A stretch of 64,000 nt of DNA from Pollenia angustigena (taxonomy: Eukaryota; Arthropoda; Insecta; Diptera; Polleniidae). The stretch is taken from contig OV884057.1 in assembly GCA_930367215.1 (NCBI GenBank), positions 106,479,284 to 106,543,283 of the forward strand. Reading direction: 5' to 3'. The notes under the pieces were generated by a model. That model saw only the letters and a list, made by a program, of their open reading frames with translations. It had not been told where the DNA came from and searched no databases. Position 1 is the stretch's first letter; each line of letters begins with the position of its first letter. Below are positions 12,319 through 22,440 of the stretch, one piece after another. The position numbers and the translations under genes are program-made.

Positions 12319-13588
12319 AACTGTTAGGTACGAACACGACCAGCTTTCTTTTTTAAAAATTAGGGGCATCATTAATAAACGAATGCTTTAGTTATATCTA
12401 CATTAAAAATGGGCTTTCCCTAATAATTTCGTGCTCTAAAACTTGACTAAGCTTTAATTAATAAAGTTGTCGAATATTGAATTTGGTTATTTATTTTAAG
12501 GTCTAATTTAAAAAATAAATGAAATAAATAAGTATACAATTTTTTGCTCAAATAAAAAATTTGCATTTGGCGGGTTTTATATTAAGAACAACTGGCAACG
12601 CTCATGTAAAATTGTGAATAGCAGCCAGGGTTGTCGGATTAATTTTGATCTTTTTTGACAAATTTATTGTTCAAAATCGCCAAAGCCTCTTTTTGCGTTT
12701 TTGACAATATAAAATATATCTTTAACAGTTTTAAAAATATTTTTTATAAATCCTAAAAAATAAATATCTTCCTATTTGCTAAAATTTGCCAAAAATGGGA
12801 AAAAGTCGCGTTGATACATAAATTGTTTAATTAAAATATTTGGTGAACACAAAAAAGGTACAATAGTTTACAATAGTCTAACTAAAGCAGCAAAACGATT
12901 TCTTGTGGTTAGTATTAAATAAATATTGGATATACATATATCTAAAATGCTATACATTTCACCGGTAAGGCATTCTTACTGTTTTTTTGGAAAACAATGT
13001 GTACGATTCAGTTATCATGTGAAAGTATTAACGTGCTATTTACATTCATATAATTTATAGCTCGTAATAATGTGCCAAGAAGTTTATACTGCACTCAATT
13101 TTGAAAGCGAGTTTAAGTGGAGTTAATTATTAAAAATAACTCTTTCAACACAGACATTAACAATTGGAATAACATGCACATAAAGAGTTCTTTAAAATGG
13201 TACGTACCGGACGTATCCTTATAGCTATACTATATTTTTTCAAAAACTAATTTATATTACATGGAATACCACATTGAAATAGTATTTCCAAATAACAAAC
13301 GGTAAATTTGTATACGAGTCTCAAAACAAATTCATGGCTTATACTATGCTCACACTTGGGTTCTTTAACTCTGCTTAACGTTTTTTTTTTTCTTAAATAA
13401 TTCATAAATTTTTACAATTTTATCATTAATATGTTTAAAATAATCTTCTGATAACTTTATAAAGTATTTTTTATCCATTTTTAATACTTAAAAGAAATAT
13501 TAATTTGTTTGTTGGGTTTTTTTCTTAATAATCTGTCATCTTAATCATCTTAATAATAACATTTAGCTTAAACGCGTTTTAAAACCCA

Positions 13589-14001
13589 TTAGTCCCAATT
13601 TACACTAGGGACATTTCTTGCTGTACAGACGAAGTTTGATGGCGAGGGGTCGAAAAGGTAGAGTGTTTAGTACATGACAATCTGTACTAGTCGCAATTTA
13701 CACTATGGACATTTCTTGCCGGACAGAAAAAGTTTGTTGGCGAGAGAGGCAAGAAGTAAAGAGTGTCAAGCATACAGCGTCGATCCCTTACCAACAAACT
13801 TTTTCTGTCCGGCAAGAAATGTCCATAGTGTAAATTGCGACCTAGACATTTCTTTTCTTTTTATTTACTTTTTGTAGTTTACATACAAGTATTAATTTCC
13901 GTCTGACTTCTAATGTTTCATATGTAAACGCTTCAGGTAAAATTAAAAGAAAATTCAAAAAATATCCGGCAAGAAATGTCCCTAGTGTAAATTGGGACTA
14001 A
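13589..14001. repeat. Outer MITE with GTCCCAATTTACACTAGGGA arms
   Basis: 33-base arms at 13589-13621 and 13969-14001 are exact complements (GTCCCAATTTACACTAGGGA at the start of the left arm). TA flanks both ends. Inside lies a close relative with very similar arms (13690-13841), that is, the family has inserted into itself. Confidence 0.72.
13690..13841. repeat. Inner MITE, 51-base perfect inverted repeat, TSD CTA
   Basis: Arms 13690-13740 and 13791-13841 are exact complements by my reading over 51 bases, beginning GTCGCAATTTACACTATGGA. The triplet CTA stands on both sides (13687-13689 and 13842-13844), a 3-bp target duplication as in PIF/Harbinger-type elements. Arm perfection implies recent insertion or strong arm-to-arm correction. 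It could form a stable hairpin in RNA or single-stranded DNA. Confidence 0.72.
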
Positions 14002-14064
14002 CTGCCTATTTCACGATGTCACTCGAACGTAAACGTTCGATTGACATCGTGAAATAGGCAGTTA
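13999..14064. repeat. 66-bp perfect hairpin
   Basis: TAACTGCCTATTTCACGATG plus tca and its exact complement enclose a loop that itself contains cgaacg / cgttcg. It abuts the right end of the outer MITE at 14001. Too short to encode anything; likely a minimal MITE. Confidence 0.65.
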
Positions 14065-14448
14065 GTATTATCAAATTTACAACAAAATCGCCATATATTT
14101 TAAAATCAGCCAAAAATAAATCGCATGTCGCCAAATTGAAAATTAAGTCGCCAAGAAACTTGACAACCCTGATCGTATTATGAAAATGTGTAAAAGAATG
14201 TGGCAATGAGTAAATGAAATAAGAATATTATACTGGCATCACATATACATCACAATAGTATTGTTGTTTCTTTTCAACCAGTTGTTTGGTAAACAAGTGA
14301 CCGACTGACTAAAAAGACCTAAGTGATCCATGCAAGTGACCGATTGAACGGAATTGAACGATGAAACTGAACGGCCGTTCATCGTTCATCTGACTGACCC
14401 GTTCAATTGAACTAGTTCGTTCATGACCGACACAACTCTATTATATAT

Positions 14449-15240
14449 TGTTTTATTAAATCTTTTTGTTTCAAACATTTTTATTATTTCCATATGATTG
14501 TTTCCTAATATTTCATTTTGTTTTTTAATTTTTTCAATTAATTCTCTTTCGGATATTTTAAAGTTCATATCCGTTACGATTATTTGCATTTCGATTTGTT
14601 TTGGAACCGTTATTTCATATTTTTCACTTATTTCATTTTGTATAACTTCTTTCATTTTTTCTCTTTCTTCAACATTTTCACTCTGAATTACTAAAGTTCC
14701 ATTTTTCCTGTTTACTACATTTGTCATTTTAAAATTTATTGGATTTATTTTCTCATTCAATTCAGCTTTTGTTTTTACCACACTTTGTTTCTCTTTCGGC
14801 TTTATAATTAGCGGGATATTTTTTGAGACATCTGGCATCACTGGTTTTGCTACTGTTTGTGCATAGGTCATTTTGGTTTTGACGTTTGTATCATTAATCG
14901 CTTTTTTTATTTCATTACACATCTTTGTATTATTTTTCTCTATTATATCATACATGTTTTTATTTTCTATTTCGCTTACATTTCCATAAAAGTTTTTCAC
15001 AATTTCTACATTTTTTTCACACATTGTTTGGATTTTATCCATTTTTCTAAATCTTTCATCATAACGATTCTCTATGCTTCCAGCAAAGCTTTTATTTCAC
15101 ATTCGTTTTGTTTTAGGGAGCTTTCAAATTCATTTCTATAATCCACTAATATCTGTTTGTTTTTATTTACTCCTTCTTCGATGTCTCTTAACACAAGATC
15201 TACATTCTGAATATACAGCATACAGTCATTGCAAATAAAA
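14449..15240 (-). pseudogene. LINE-B ORF1, N-terminal part
   Basis: Minus-strand ORF of 218 codons (15042-14386; the last 20 or so codons come from the hAT-like element), with its frame extending upstream past a stop near 15080 into DEDNFVRFICNDCMLYIQN. The sequence is Lys/Glu/Asn-rich and looks coiled-coil-forming. The central block FKMTNVVNRKNGTLVIQSEN resembles the RRM-like fold of LINE ORF1 proteins. It would join the zinc-knuckle part at 9103-8741 once the hAT-like element is removed. Confidence 0.65.
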
Positions 15241-15254
15241 CGCACAAAATTGTC

Positions 15255-16472
15255 CTCATCTATTCAAACAATATTATTCCCATTACTTGACACTACGCAC
15301 ATAATAAAATGTTTCAAAAACTTCAAATCCTCACTGTCGTGTGGTCCAGATGGCATACCAAGTTGTCTTTTGAAAAACTGTATACTGACTTCAGTAAAGC
15401 CTTTGATAAAGTATATCACAAGCTTCAGCTTAAAAAAATTGGATAAAATGGGTTTCGATAATACTTATTTAAGCTGGTTAAAGTCATACTGTTATGCAGA
15501 ACACAGTCCGTTAAATTTAATTCTGTAAATTCAAGAAATATTTTGGTAAAATCCGGTGTTCCGCAGGGAAGTCACCTGGGCCCAATTTTATTTCTACTTT
15601 TCATCAACGATTTGCCTGAAGCAATAAATTATTCTAATATACTGATGTTCGCAGACGATGTTAAAATATTTTTAAGCCTCAAGCATTTACCAGATAATAA
15701 TTATCTTCAAAAGGACTTGGATAATTTTTATAATTGGTGTAACATTAATTTAATGGAACTAAACCTCAAAAAATGCAAGCACATGACTTTTTCGAGAAGG
15801 CGTGACGCTCTGGGTCACTATTATATCAGTGGTCATAAACTGGATTCAGTAAACGTAATTATGGATCTTGGTGTTTTGTTGGATGGAAAATTAAACTTTG
15901 TACAACATATCATGATGGCTGTTAATAAAGCTCGAGGAATCTTGGCTTTCATCAAACGATGGGCAAAAGAATTTAAGGACCCCTTTATTACCAAAAGATT
16001 ATTCACGTCACTTGTAAGACCGATTTTAGAGTATAGCTCAATTGTATGGGACCCCTACTATTACGTTCACATTAATCTTATCAAATCTGTTCAGAAACAG
16101 TTTTTACTTTTTTGTTTAAGAGATGCTTATAGAGGCTATTCTGCGCTTCCATCATATTCATCACGACTTGCTTTGATTCGACTGCCAACATTAAAAAGCC
16201 GAAGAATTATGCTTAACGTTTCATTTCTTGTAAATCTTTTAAACGGAAATGTTTTATCAGATTTTCTTTTAAGTAAAATATCATTAAACGTTCCACAACG
16301 CACATTAAGATTTAATGAACCACTATATGTTAAAACTTTTAGAACAAACTACGAGATGGCAGACCCGTTTAGAAAATTATGTTGTTGTTTTAATGAAATG
16401 TTTAATTTTGTAGATTTTTCTTTAAATGTTGATGTTATTAAACGTAACATTATTTTAAGTTTAAACATGTAA
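15255..16472 (+). pseudogene. LINE-A ORF2, second half: reverse transcriptase
   Basis: Coding resumes with ILFPLLDTTHIIKCF and GPDGIPSCLLKNC (start of RT). About 10 codons later another frame carries YTDFSKAFDKVYHKLQLKK (motif A), so a segment of about a hundred residues between them has been deleted. A long frame from 15543 holds KSGVPQGSHLGPILF (motif B), LMFADDVKIF (intact catalytic FADD), DLGVLLDGKL, and RPILEYSSIVWDP (thumb). The C-terminus at 16472 appears complete. This is the same element as 3704-5929. Confidence 0.8.
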
Positions 16473-16560
16473 CTGCAGTTATATTGAGAAAAATTGTTAA
16501 ATTTAATATTTAGTCTGTAAGGATTGTATCCATAGACTTAATTTAATAAATAAATAAAAT
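16473..16560 (+). other. LINE-A 3' UTR and AATAAATAAATAAA tail
   Basis: A short 3' region ends with tandem aataaataaataaa at about 16543-16558, the simple-repeat tail seen on CR1/Jockey-group elements in place of plain poly-A. This marks the 3' end of LINE-A. No matching duplication could be found left of 3704. Confidence 0.6.
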
Positions 16561-17136
16561 GGAGGCATCACTTGCCTCAGAGGGTGTGTACTAAAACCCG
16601 GCACGAATGCATTTGTTTCTTTTTCACAGTTCTCCACACCAAGTTATTGTTGTGTCAAATACTGTGTTTTTTTTAATCAGTTCGAAAACAGTAGTCAATC
16701 AACTCAATGTATAATTTGATGTATGCGAAAACACAACAATTGTAGGCCTATAACACAGTTATGTACGGTCAACTTCTCAATACACACTGTGTGATCTGCC
16801 ACACAAACATGCACACAAAACACATTTTTCCTTTTGTTTCGCCTATTTTGTAGTAAGATATTGACAACGTCGAGGAATTTTACACAAACAAAATACCTGT
16901 AGTTTTTTTTGTCTTGTTGTAAAAGTAAGCAGTTACTGGTGTTTGGTGCGATTGGTGTCATTTGGTATAGTTAGTATGATTTGTTTGTTTCGTTGTTGTG
17001 TGGAGTATATTCAGTGCTCTCTACACTTCGTATTTTGTCGTTTATATCACACTAATTAAAATTCATTTGCATTTGTGTGTTTAAATTTTTTTGGTGCTTT
17101 ATGTGTTTTTCACAACACAGTATCAAAATTGGCAAA
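16561..17136. other. Unassigned AT-rich sequence
   Basis: No coding frame that looks real, no clear inverted or direct repeats. Notable only for many CACA/TGTG words (16780-16830 and 17070-17120). Nothing else seen. Confidence 0.5.
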
Positions 17137-17650
17137 TTTTTGGACGACCCCTCTCCGATTTTAAAATAAATAGTCTCAATCGATTGCCCAGCAAAAAATA
17201 ATGTACCTACATATTTTTTTTGTTTTATAGTGACTGGTTTAGTGGTGGTGTACACCACTGTCATGTGACAAAATTGAAGAATTCTTCATAAGGGACCTCA
17301 TTGAAAGTTGTTTAAAAACTACTAAAGCGATCGCAACGAGTGATAGCTCGTTGGAAAGGTATTAAATCAGGCTTTAATTGAAAAATAAAATTTTCCTAAT
17401 TTTTCTTAGAAATTTACCTTTAAATTTTCCCATGAAAATTAAATTTTCCGATTTTCCATAGAAGCTCCTAAATTTTCCGGCTAATTTTTTTTTTGGATTC
17501 CTCATAATTTTTGCTTTAAGAATCAGCAATAAAAAAATGGGCCCCGACTCCTTGTTTGGACAGGAGAAGAGCATTTAAGAGACCACCTTGTTAAAAATAC
17601 ATTTTAAAAATTATTTTACAGTTAAAAATACATTTATGAAGAAAAAATCT
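17137..17650. repeat. Left terminal inverted repeat of the DNA transposon
   Basis: Starts TTTTGGACGACCCCTCTCCG and ends near the gaagaaaaaatc tract. It is the complement of 21735-22250 with a few substitutions and indels in A runs. Long repeats of this size often hold transposase-binding sites and promoters, but no such site can be identified here. Confidence 0.78.
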
Positions 17651-17722
17651 TTCTTATTTTGCTGCTTATACTTAATTACAATATTTATTAAAAATTTCAA
17701 TTGTCTTGGCATCATTATAAAA

Positions 17723-19089
17723 TTAAAGTAACTTTAAATTTAGCACGTCGGCAGACGAAGAGTACCGCTTTACATTAATTGACATATCAGAAATATTTGG
17801 TATGAAGCAATGAAACTTTTGCGTTCCAGTTATAGTTTTGACATTATTATATCTGTTTTGAATTCGTCGCTCCATGGCATCGTGTTCTTTTTGAGTGCAT
17901 AAAACTGTGTTAATGGCAATTTCCTTGCTTTGAATCCACGAAAACAAATGTTGTACATTTAAGATCTGGTCAGTATATGGCCTTTGCAAACTTGCCTTAG
18001 TCGCCATGCGTTTTAGGGTTCCCCCTAACGCATCGCATGGGCCCTTACCGTGGGACGTCGCGAAAAAGTGCCACTCGACCTTGCAGTTTTGTTCTTCTTC
18101 AATTATGCAAAGATTGTAAAAATTTTTTTTATTCTTGTACTGAGAAGCCGCGCCGTCTGAGAAAAACGTTACTTTGTCGATTGCATCGAATTTTGATCTT
18201 AAGAATTCAAACAGTTTCATTTGAAATAAATAAACGGACACATAATTATGAGCTAAACTCTCCGCGACAACAACAAGGCTTACAGTCTGTAGTTCGTTAT
18301 CTTCGTTTTTGAAATAAATGCAAAAAGGATGCACCGTGCACTGGTCGTTTGCCCAGTGATAAGCCTGAATTTCATTCTGAACGAGAAAAGTGTAATTCTC
18401 GGCAAAGTCGCTTATCACAATGAATTCATTTTGGGCTAATTTCTCCTTACTTTCCTTTAGAAATTTCGATTGCATCTCGGATATGAAATGGTGCGCCTTC
18501 AGTTCATTCAACTTGAATCCGAATTCCTCGATGAATTCCGGAATCTGCTTTACCACGGTCTCAAGGGAACATCTGCCGCTGCTAATTATCCACTGTTTGA
18601 AATGCACCTCCTGAATTAACAGCTGTTCAAACTTTTCCGCCAAATATTGCTCTAGCTCGTCAATCTTCGGACAATTGTCGCATTTGGACAGATGACAATT
18701 TTCCGTGGGGTATGCGCACAACGACTTCGACAGGAGGTCCCTATATGTTTCAATTTCACCGTGAAATACTTTCAATTTCTTGCATGGAAAGAAAATTAAT
18801 TTGATGTTTTGATGAAACATGCAAACGCAGACTGAATGCGTTCCGTGCCTGTCTAATGCCAGCACGCATTCTTTTGGTCGTAGGATGGCAAACTTAGAAA
18901 ATCCCACTTTTTCTGCTGGGTATTTCTCATTGAACTGATGGTATGCTTCGGATAGATTACATAATAATAATCTGCGCTGCTTGTGTACTTTTTCTCCATC
19001 TTCACGTGTGATAACATAGTCACGTGTACCTGGGCAGGCGCGGCTGTTGTCAGCATTGCAGTAAAAATCTTGAATCAATTTCACCGTTG
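17723..19089 (-). pseudogene. Transposase, catalytic C-terminal part
   Basis: A minus-strand frame of about 455 codons. The first 11 codons of the open frame (starting 19123) belong to the inserted element; real transposase begins at 19089 with TVKLIQDFYC. Visible blocks: GFSKFAILRPKECVLA, a Cys/His cluster (CAYPTENCHLSKCDNC), ISDFAENYTF (first catalytic Asp), TFFSDGAASQYKNKKNF (second Asp), and HFFATSHGKGPCDALGGTLK (probable third acidic region). Such a protein would cut and rejoin DNA at the long TIRs. The frame is open to its stop at 17723, but the gene is split from its N-terminus, so it cannot work as it stands. Confidence 0.72.
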
Positions 19090-20506
19090 CACAGTAGCGC
19101 CCGTAGAGCAAACGAGGTTGCAAAAATCAAAATTTTCATGAGCACCGACGAAGTTTTGAATAAACTCATGTTATAGGAAACTTTTCAACGATTTCAAATC
19201 TGCCACTCTTAATAATATCACATTTTTAGTTTAGAAGATATAGCCGTTCAAAGTTGACCGACTTTCGGTTTTCAAAAAAACACACAATTTTTAGTAAATT
19301 TGTTGCGATTTCAGGTGTAATATCACGAAAAATAGGTAACGAATCGCCTTATTTTTTGTTTGTATTGATTGATGCATTTATTAAATGTGTAATGATAAAA
19401 AAAAATGAACTGTTTGCTTTGTGTTTCTCCTGGTAAATCACTATTTAAAAACTATCCGTTTTTTCACTATTTTTCAACTTTGACGGAAAATAACAAAAAT
19501 CTATATTTTTCTATATTTGCCATATTTGCAAAATCTGTTCTTTGATTATTTCTTTACATAATTCAAAAATTTTATCTGCCCGTACGTGCCCGTTTGGCTT
19601 CTAGAGGTAAAAAAGGTTAAAAAGACATGGTTGCCATACTAATATTGCGGTTTAATAAAATTCTTTAATTTGGCCCCTACAGCGCGTAGGATGCTCCTAG
19701 ATGGGTCAAATGTATGACCAACCCCACTTTATTATTTATTGCCGAATTTCGGTTTTTTTTGTTATTTCAATAAACTAAACCGTTTTTGAGTTACGCGAAT
19801 ATATGCTGTGCAGCGCCTTACATTTTCGAAATAACGGTATATCTTGAAAACAAGAGCTAATTTAAAAAAACGGTTAGCACCACTGAATTCAGCGTCCCCA
19901 ATTAGGGTGAAATGCCAGGTGCGCGGCATTCGAGTTATCGAGTATTCGAGTTATTCGAGTTATTGAAGAAATAAGCTCAACACATTCGGCTAATTCGGCG
20001 AAATTATGACATTTTGAGTATGACATAACTTTTGAAAAAAAAATTTTAAAATTTTTTTTCGTTCATATATGTTCCTTATAAGATAAAAGGAACATTCTCA
20101 CCAAATTTCATTAAAATCGGAAGGGGTCGTGTCCCACTCTTGGTCGTTTTGACATGGAATTACCCATATACCGAAAATACAGAAAATTGAAAAAATAAAT
20201 TTAAAAAAAAAAAATTTTTTTTTTTAATTTGTTGGGTAATAATTTAGAACCCTAAAGAAAAAAAAAATAAAAACAATCTAAAAATGTAAAAATAATTTTT
20301 TTTTAGGTACCATAAAATTGATTTTTCTACTAATTTTAACTTTGATAACCCATAAGTAGGCCCCTACACAGCGTAGCACCCTATTCAAATGCACATTTCA
20401 TAGGCTGAACAGTTATCTATCATATGCTGTTTAAACTGTTCAATTACCTTATTCGGTTCAAAAGATATGATTTTTGCAACGAAAAAACTCAAATGGCGCC
20501 ACTGTG
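19090..20506. mobile_element. 1.4-kb inserted element, CACAGTRGCGCC termini, TSD CGTTG
   Basis: Ends CACAGTAGCGCC at 19090 and GGCGCCACTGTG at 20506, with a second matched word gttgcaaaaatc / gatttttgcaac just inside. CGTTG flanks both sides (19085-19089, 20507-20511). Removing the element and one CGTTG joins the two transposase parts in a single frame. The termini resemble CACTA/Chapaev-type ends (CAC...GTG), but the 5-bp duplication is not standard for them. No ORF of note; AT-rich, with long A and T runs near 20190-20240. Confidence 0.74.
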
Positions 20507-21188
20507 CGTTGCTTCGCTGAGGGTCCTTGAGCCAAATTTCTTGGTGGGAGTCGCCAATATGCCCTTCTGTCGAACTAATTCTTTGCTTCTTCTCGCGATG
20601 TAGAAAGATGTTTGAAACTGTTCAGAAATCTTGCGTATAGACCATGATTGAGGCAGCACAGATAAAATGAGATATTTCTCCGGAAAAGTGGTCGCTAAAT
20701 TGAATTTTCTTTTCAACTGCTCAATCATTTGTTTGCCGTCATCAACGTCATCTGCTTGACTGCATTCGTTATCAGAGCCTTCATCAAATATTGTCGCAAT
20801 TGCACTCATAACCTTGCCTTTTTTTCTCTTTCCTGTATGTTTCACTTCGCAACTTTCTTTTTCTAATAGACGTTTCACCTAAAGTGGTAATAGCCTCATT
20901 CAAAGGACTAAAAGACATATTGACCATCGGAATGTCTGCCTCACTATCAGATGAAACATTTTGTTCACTTGTTATTTCACTCTCGGATTGTGGCTGCATT
21001 TGTTTCAATGCATTTGCTTGTTGAGACAAATCGATTTTACACTTGGGGCAAATGAATTCTGCTTCTTCACCGTATTGTATATTTAATTCATTCATGTATC
21101 GCTTCGAAACACCAGTTAATTTTAATACTTTTATCTTTTTCGAACGATGTCCACTCTTGTTAAACGGATTGCAGCAAAATTTATTCAT
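20507..21188 (-). pseudogene. Transposase, N-terminal part
   Basis: Starts at ATG 21188 (minus). A Cys-rich start (CCNPF, then FICPKCKIDL) suggests a zinc-binding domain. An acidic/Ser stretch and NEAITTLGETSIRKRKLRSE follow. A one-base frameshift lies in or next to the A run at about 20815-20823, after which the second frame continues to SWSIRKISEQFQTSFYIARR, a helix-turn-helix-like block, and ends at TLSEAT next to the insertion at 20506. Both the frameshift and the insertion must have happened after the element was active. Confidence 0.65.
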
Positions 21189-21432
21189 TTTACTTTAAAT
21201 TGTCTTTACAGCTTCACTCTTTACTTTACAAAAAAAAAAACACTTTAACACTTTCACGTTTAGTATTCAACTGAAATTTGACTCAGAGTGTGTGAAGTAT
21301 TTATATTTATGTTTTGGTAAAAAAATAGGTAAAAAACAATAAGCGATATTTGCTTTTCTTTAATAGGAAAATTTGCGTGAACTACTGGTCATAAAATGTT
21401 TTTTAAAGAGGGACTTAATTGGTTCTGCCAAT

Positions 21433-21612
21433 AAGCCGACCACAGGTCATAAAATGTTTTGCAAATTTTTTTAATTACCAGGTAATAAATATTTCGCCAT
21501 ATTTATGGAAAATCCGTGTTTTATGACTTGTTTCTGCACGTGTCATTTTAGGCGAAATATTTATTACCTCTAATTTAAAAAATTTACAAAACATTTTATG
21601 ACCTGTAGCCTC
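21433..21612. repeat. 180-bp hairpin MITE
   Basis: Arms beginning ACAGGTCATAAAATGTTTTG and the complement ending GACCTGT face each other; an inner pair taataaatatttcgcc / ggcgaaatatttatta is exact. A partial extra copy of the arm (ggtcataaaatgtttt) lies at 21386-21401. It sits between the transposase start and the right TIR of the DNA transposon. No ORF. Confidence 0.65.
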
Positions 21613-21734
21613 AGTCGGGTTTGGTGTGCCATTACATGCCACTGCTGCTATTATCCATGGATTTATGGCCGATCTTGTGAAGGAAGGCAGACCATATTCA
21701 CTACACACTCAACTTGGGGCTCTTAAAAAAAATT

Positions 21735-22250
21735 GATTTTTTCTTCATAAATGTATTTTTAACTGTAAAATAATTTTTAAAATGTATTTTTAACAAGGTG
21801 GTCTCATAAATGCTCTTCTCCTGTCCAAACAAGGAGTCGGGGCCCATTTTTTTATTGCTGATTCTTAAGGCAAAAATTATGAGGAATCCAAAAAAAAAAA
21901 AATTTGCCGGAAAATTTAGGAGCTTCTGTGGAAAATCGGAAAATTTAATTTTCATGGGAAAATTTAAAGGTAAATTTCTAAGAAAAATTAGGAAAATTTT
22001 ATTTTTCAATTAAAGCCTGATTCAATACCTTTCCAACGAGCTATCACTCGTTGCGATCGCTTTAGTAGTTTTTCAACAACTTTCAATGAGGTCCCTTATG
22101 AAGAATTCTTCAATTTTGTCACATGACAGTGTTGTACACCACCACTAAACCAGTCACTATAAAAAAAAAAAAAATATGTAGGTACATTATTTTTTGCTGG
22201 GCAATCGATTGAGACTATTTATTTTAAAATCGGAGAGGGGTCGTCCAAAA
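21735..22250. repeat. Right terminal inverted repeat of the DNA transposon
   Basis: Complement of 17137-17650. Immediately outside it (22251-22278) the sequence ggtgatcgctttcatatgga attgctc resembles 20105-20170 inside the 1.4-kb inserted element, so this flank may still be element sequence, with the left side truncated. Confidence 0.75.
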
Positions 22251-22300
22251 GGTGATCGCTTTCATATGGAATTGCTCTATATTTTATTAAATTACTTAAT

Positions 22301-22312
22301 TGGCGCAGTCGG
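22301..22312 (+). promoter_or_regulatory. Primer-binding site, tRNA-Ser-like
   Basis: TGGCGCAGTCGG directly follows the 5' LTR end, complementary to a tRNA 3' end of the form CGACTGCGCCA, as in serine-primed Gypsy-group elements. The first T is shared with the LTR. Confidence 0.65.
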
Positions 22313-22440
22313 TTATTGAACAAACTTAAAACTTAAGTTTTGCAAAGCAAAAGCTTCCATTGTTATTAACAAATATTTAATTATAAACAACATTAAATAA
22401 TTAAATAGACAAAATTTAAATATAAAATTATTGAAGCAAA

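Larger units (their letters stand above)
12626..14171. repeat. Element with CAGGGTTGTC termini
   Basis: Left end CAGGGTTGTC at 12626, right end GACAACCCTG at 14171; subterminal sequence on both sides repeats words like TCGCCAAA / GGCGA in opposite orientation. The termini look hAT-like, but I could not see matching flanking duplications. No transposase. It contains the palindromic elements at 13589-14064. Confidence 0.45.
9112..14440. mobile_element. hAT-like non-autonomous element (5.3 kb) with 8-bp TSD
   Basis: Flanked by the identical 8-mer ttatatat at 9104-9111 and 14441-14448, the duplication length typical of hAT. The ends, tagtcttgggct on the left and the complement of cacaactcta on the right (tagagttgtg), are similar but diverged. 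Subterminal sequence on both sides is rich in GTTCGTTCA / TGAACGAAC-type motifs. No transposase ORF is present; the interior is a mosaic of AT-rich sequence and other inverted-repeat elements listed separately. Excising it with one TSD restores a continuous reading frame in LINE-B ORF1. Confidence 0.8.
5930..15259 (-). mobile_element. LINE-B, minus-strand non-LTR element nested in LINE-A
   Basis: A non-LTR element inserted in LINE-A ORF2. Its 3' end is marked by the poly-T run at 5937-5953 (poly-A on its own strand). The flanks share CTATTCA at 5923-5929 and 15260-15266, a plausible decayed target-site duplication, and LINE-A coding resumes right there. From 5' to 3' on the minus strand it carries ORF1 (15240-14449, then 9103-8741 after the hAT-like insertion), endonuclease, and RT to 6037. 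Its clade is not settled: APE endonuclease, three CCHC knuckles in ORF1 and FLDFKRAFETIDR in RT motif A suggest the Jockey/I group broadly. Confidence 0.78.
17137..22250 (-). mobile_element. DNA transposon with about 514-bp TIRs and DDE/D-type transposase
   Basis: Inverted repeats at 17137-17650 and 21735-22250 match closely over their length (for example ggacgacccctctccg, gatgccc-free tracts around ttgcgatcgctttag, and ccttgtttggacaggag). Between them the minus strand encodes a two-part transposase (21188-20507, 19089-17723), split by a 1.4-kb insertion. A MITE lies at 21433-21612. Outer flanks beyond the repeats differ, so the target duplication is not readable; the true right end may reach 22278. 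I could not assign the superfamily with confidence. Confidence 0.75.

Noticed and set aside
16704..16961. 85-codon minus-strand ORF
   Set aside because: No motif, odd composition (many Cys/His from TGTG/CACA words), AT-rich context; looks like chance.
19090..19123. First 11 codons of the 466-codon transposase frame
   Set aside because: They come from the end of the inserted 1.4-kb element; the real coding part begins at 19089.
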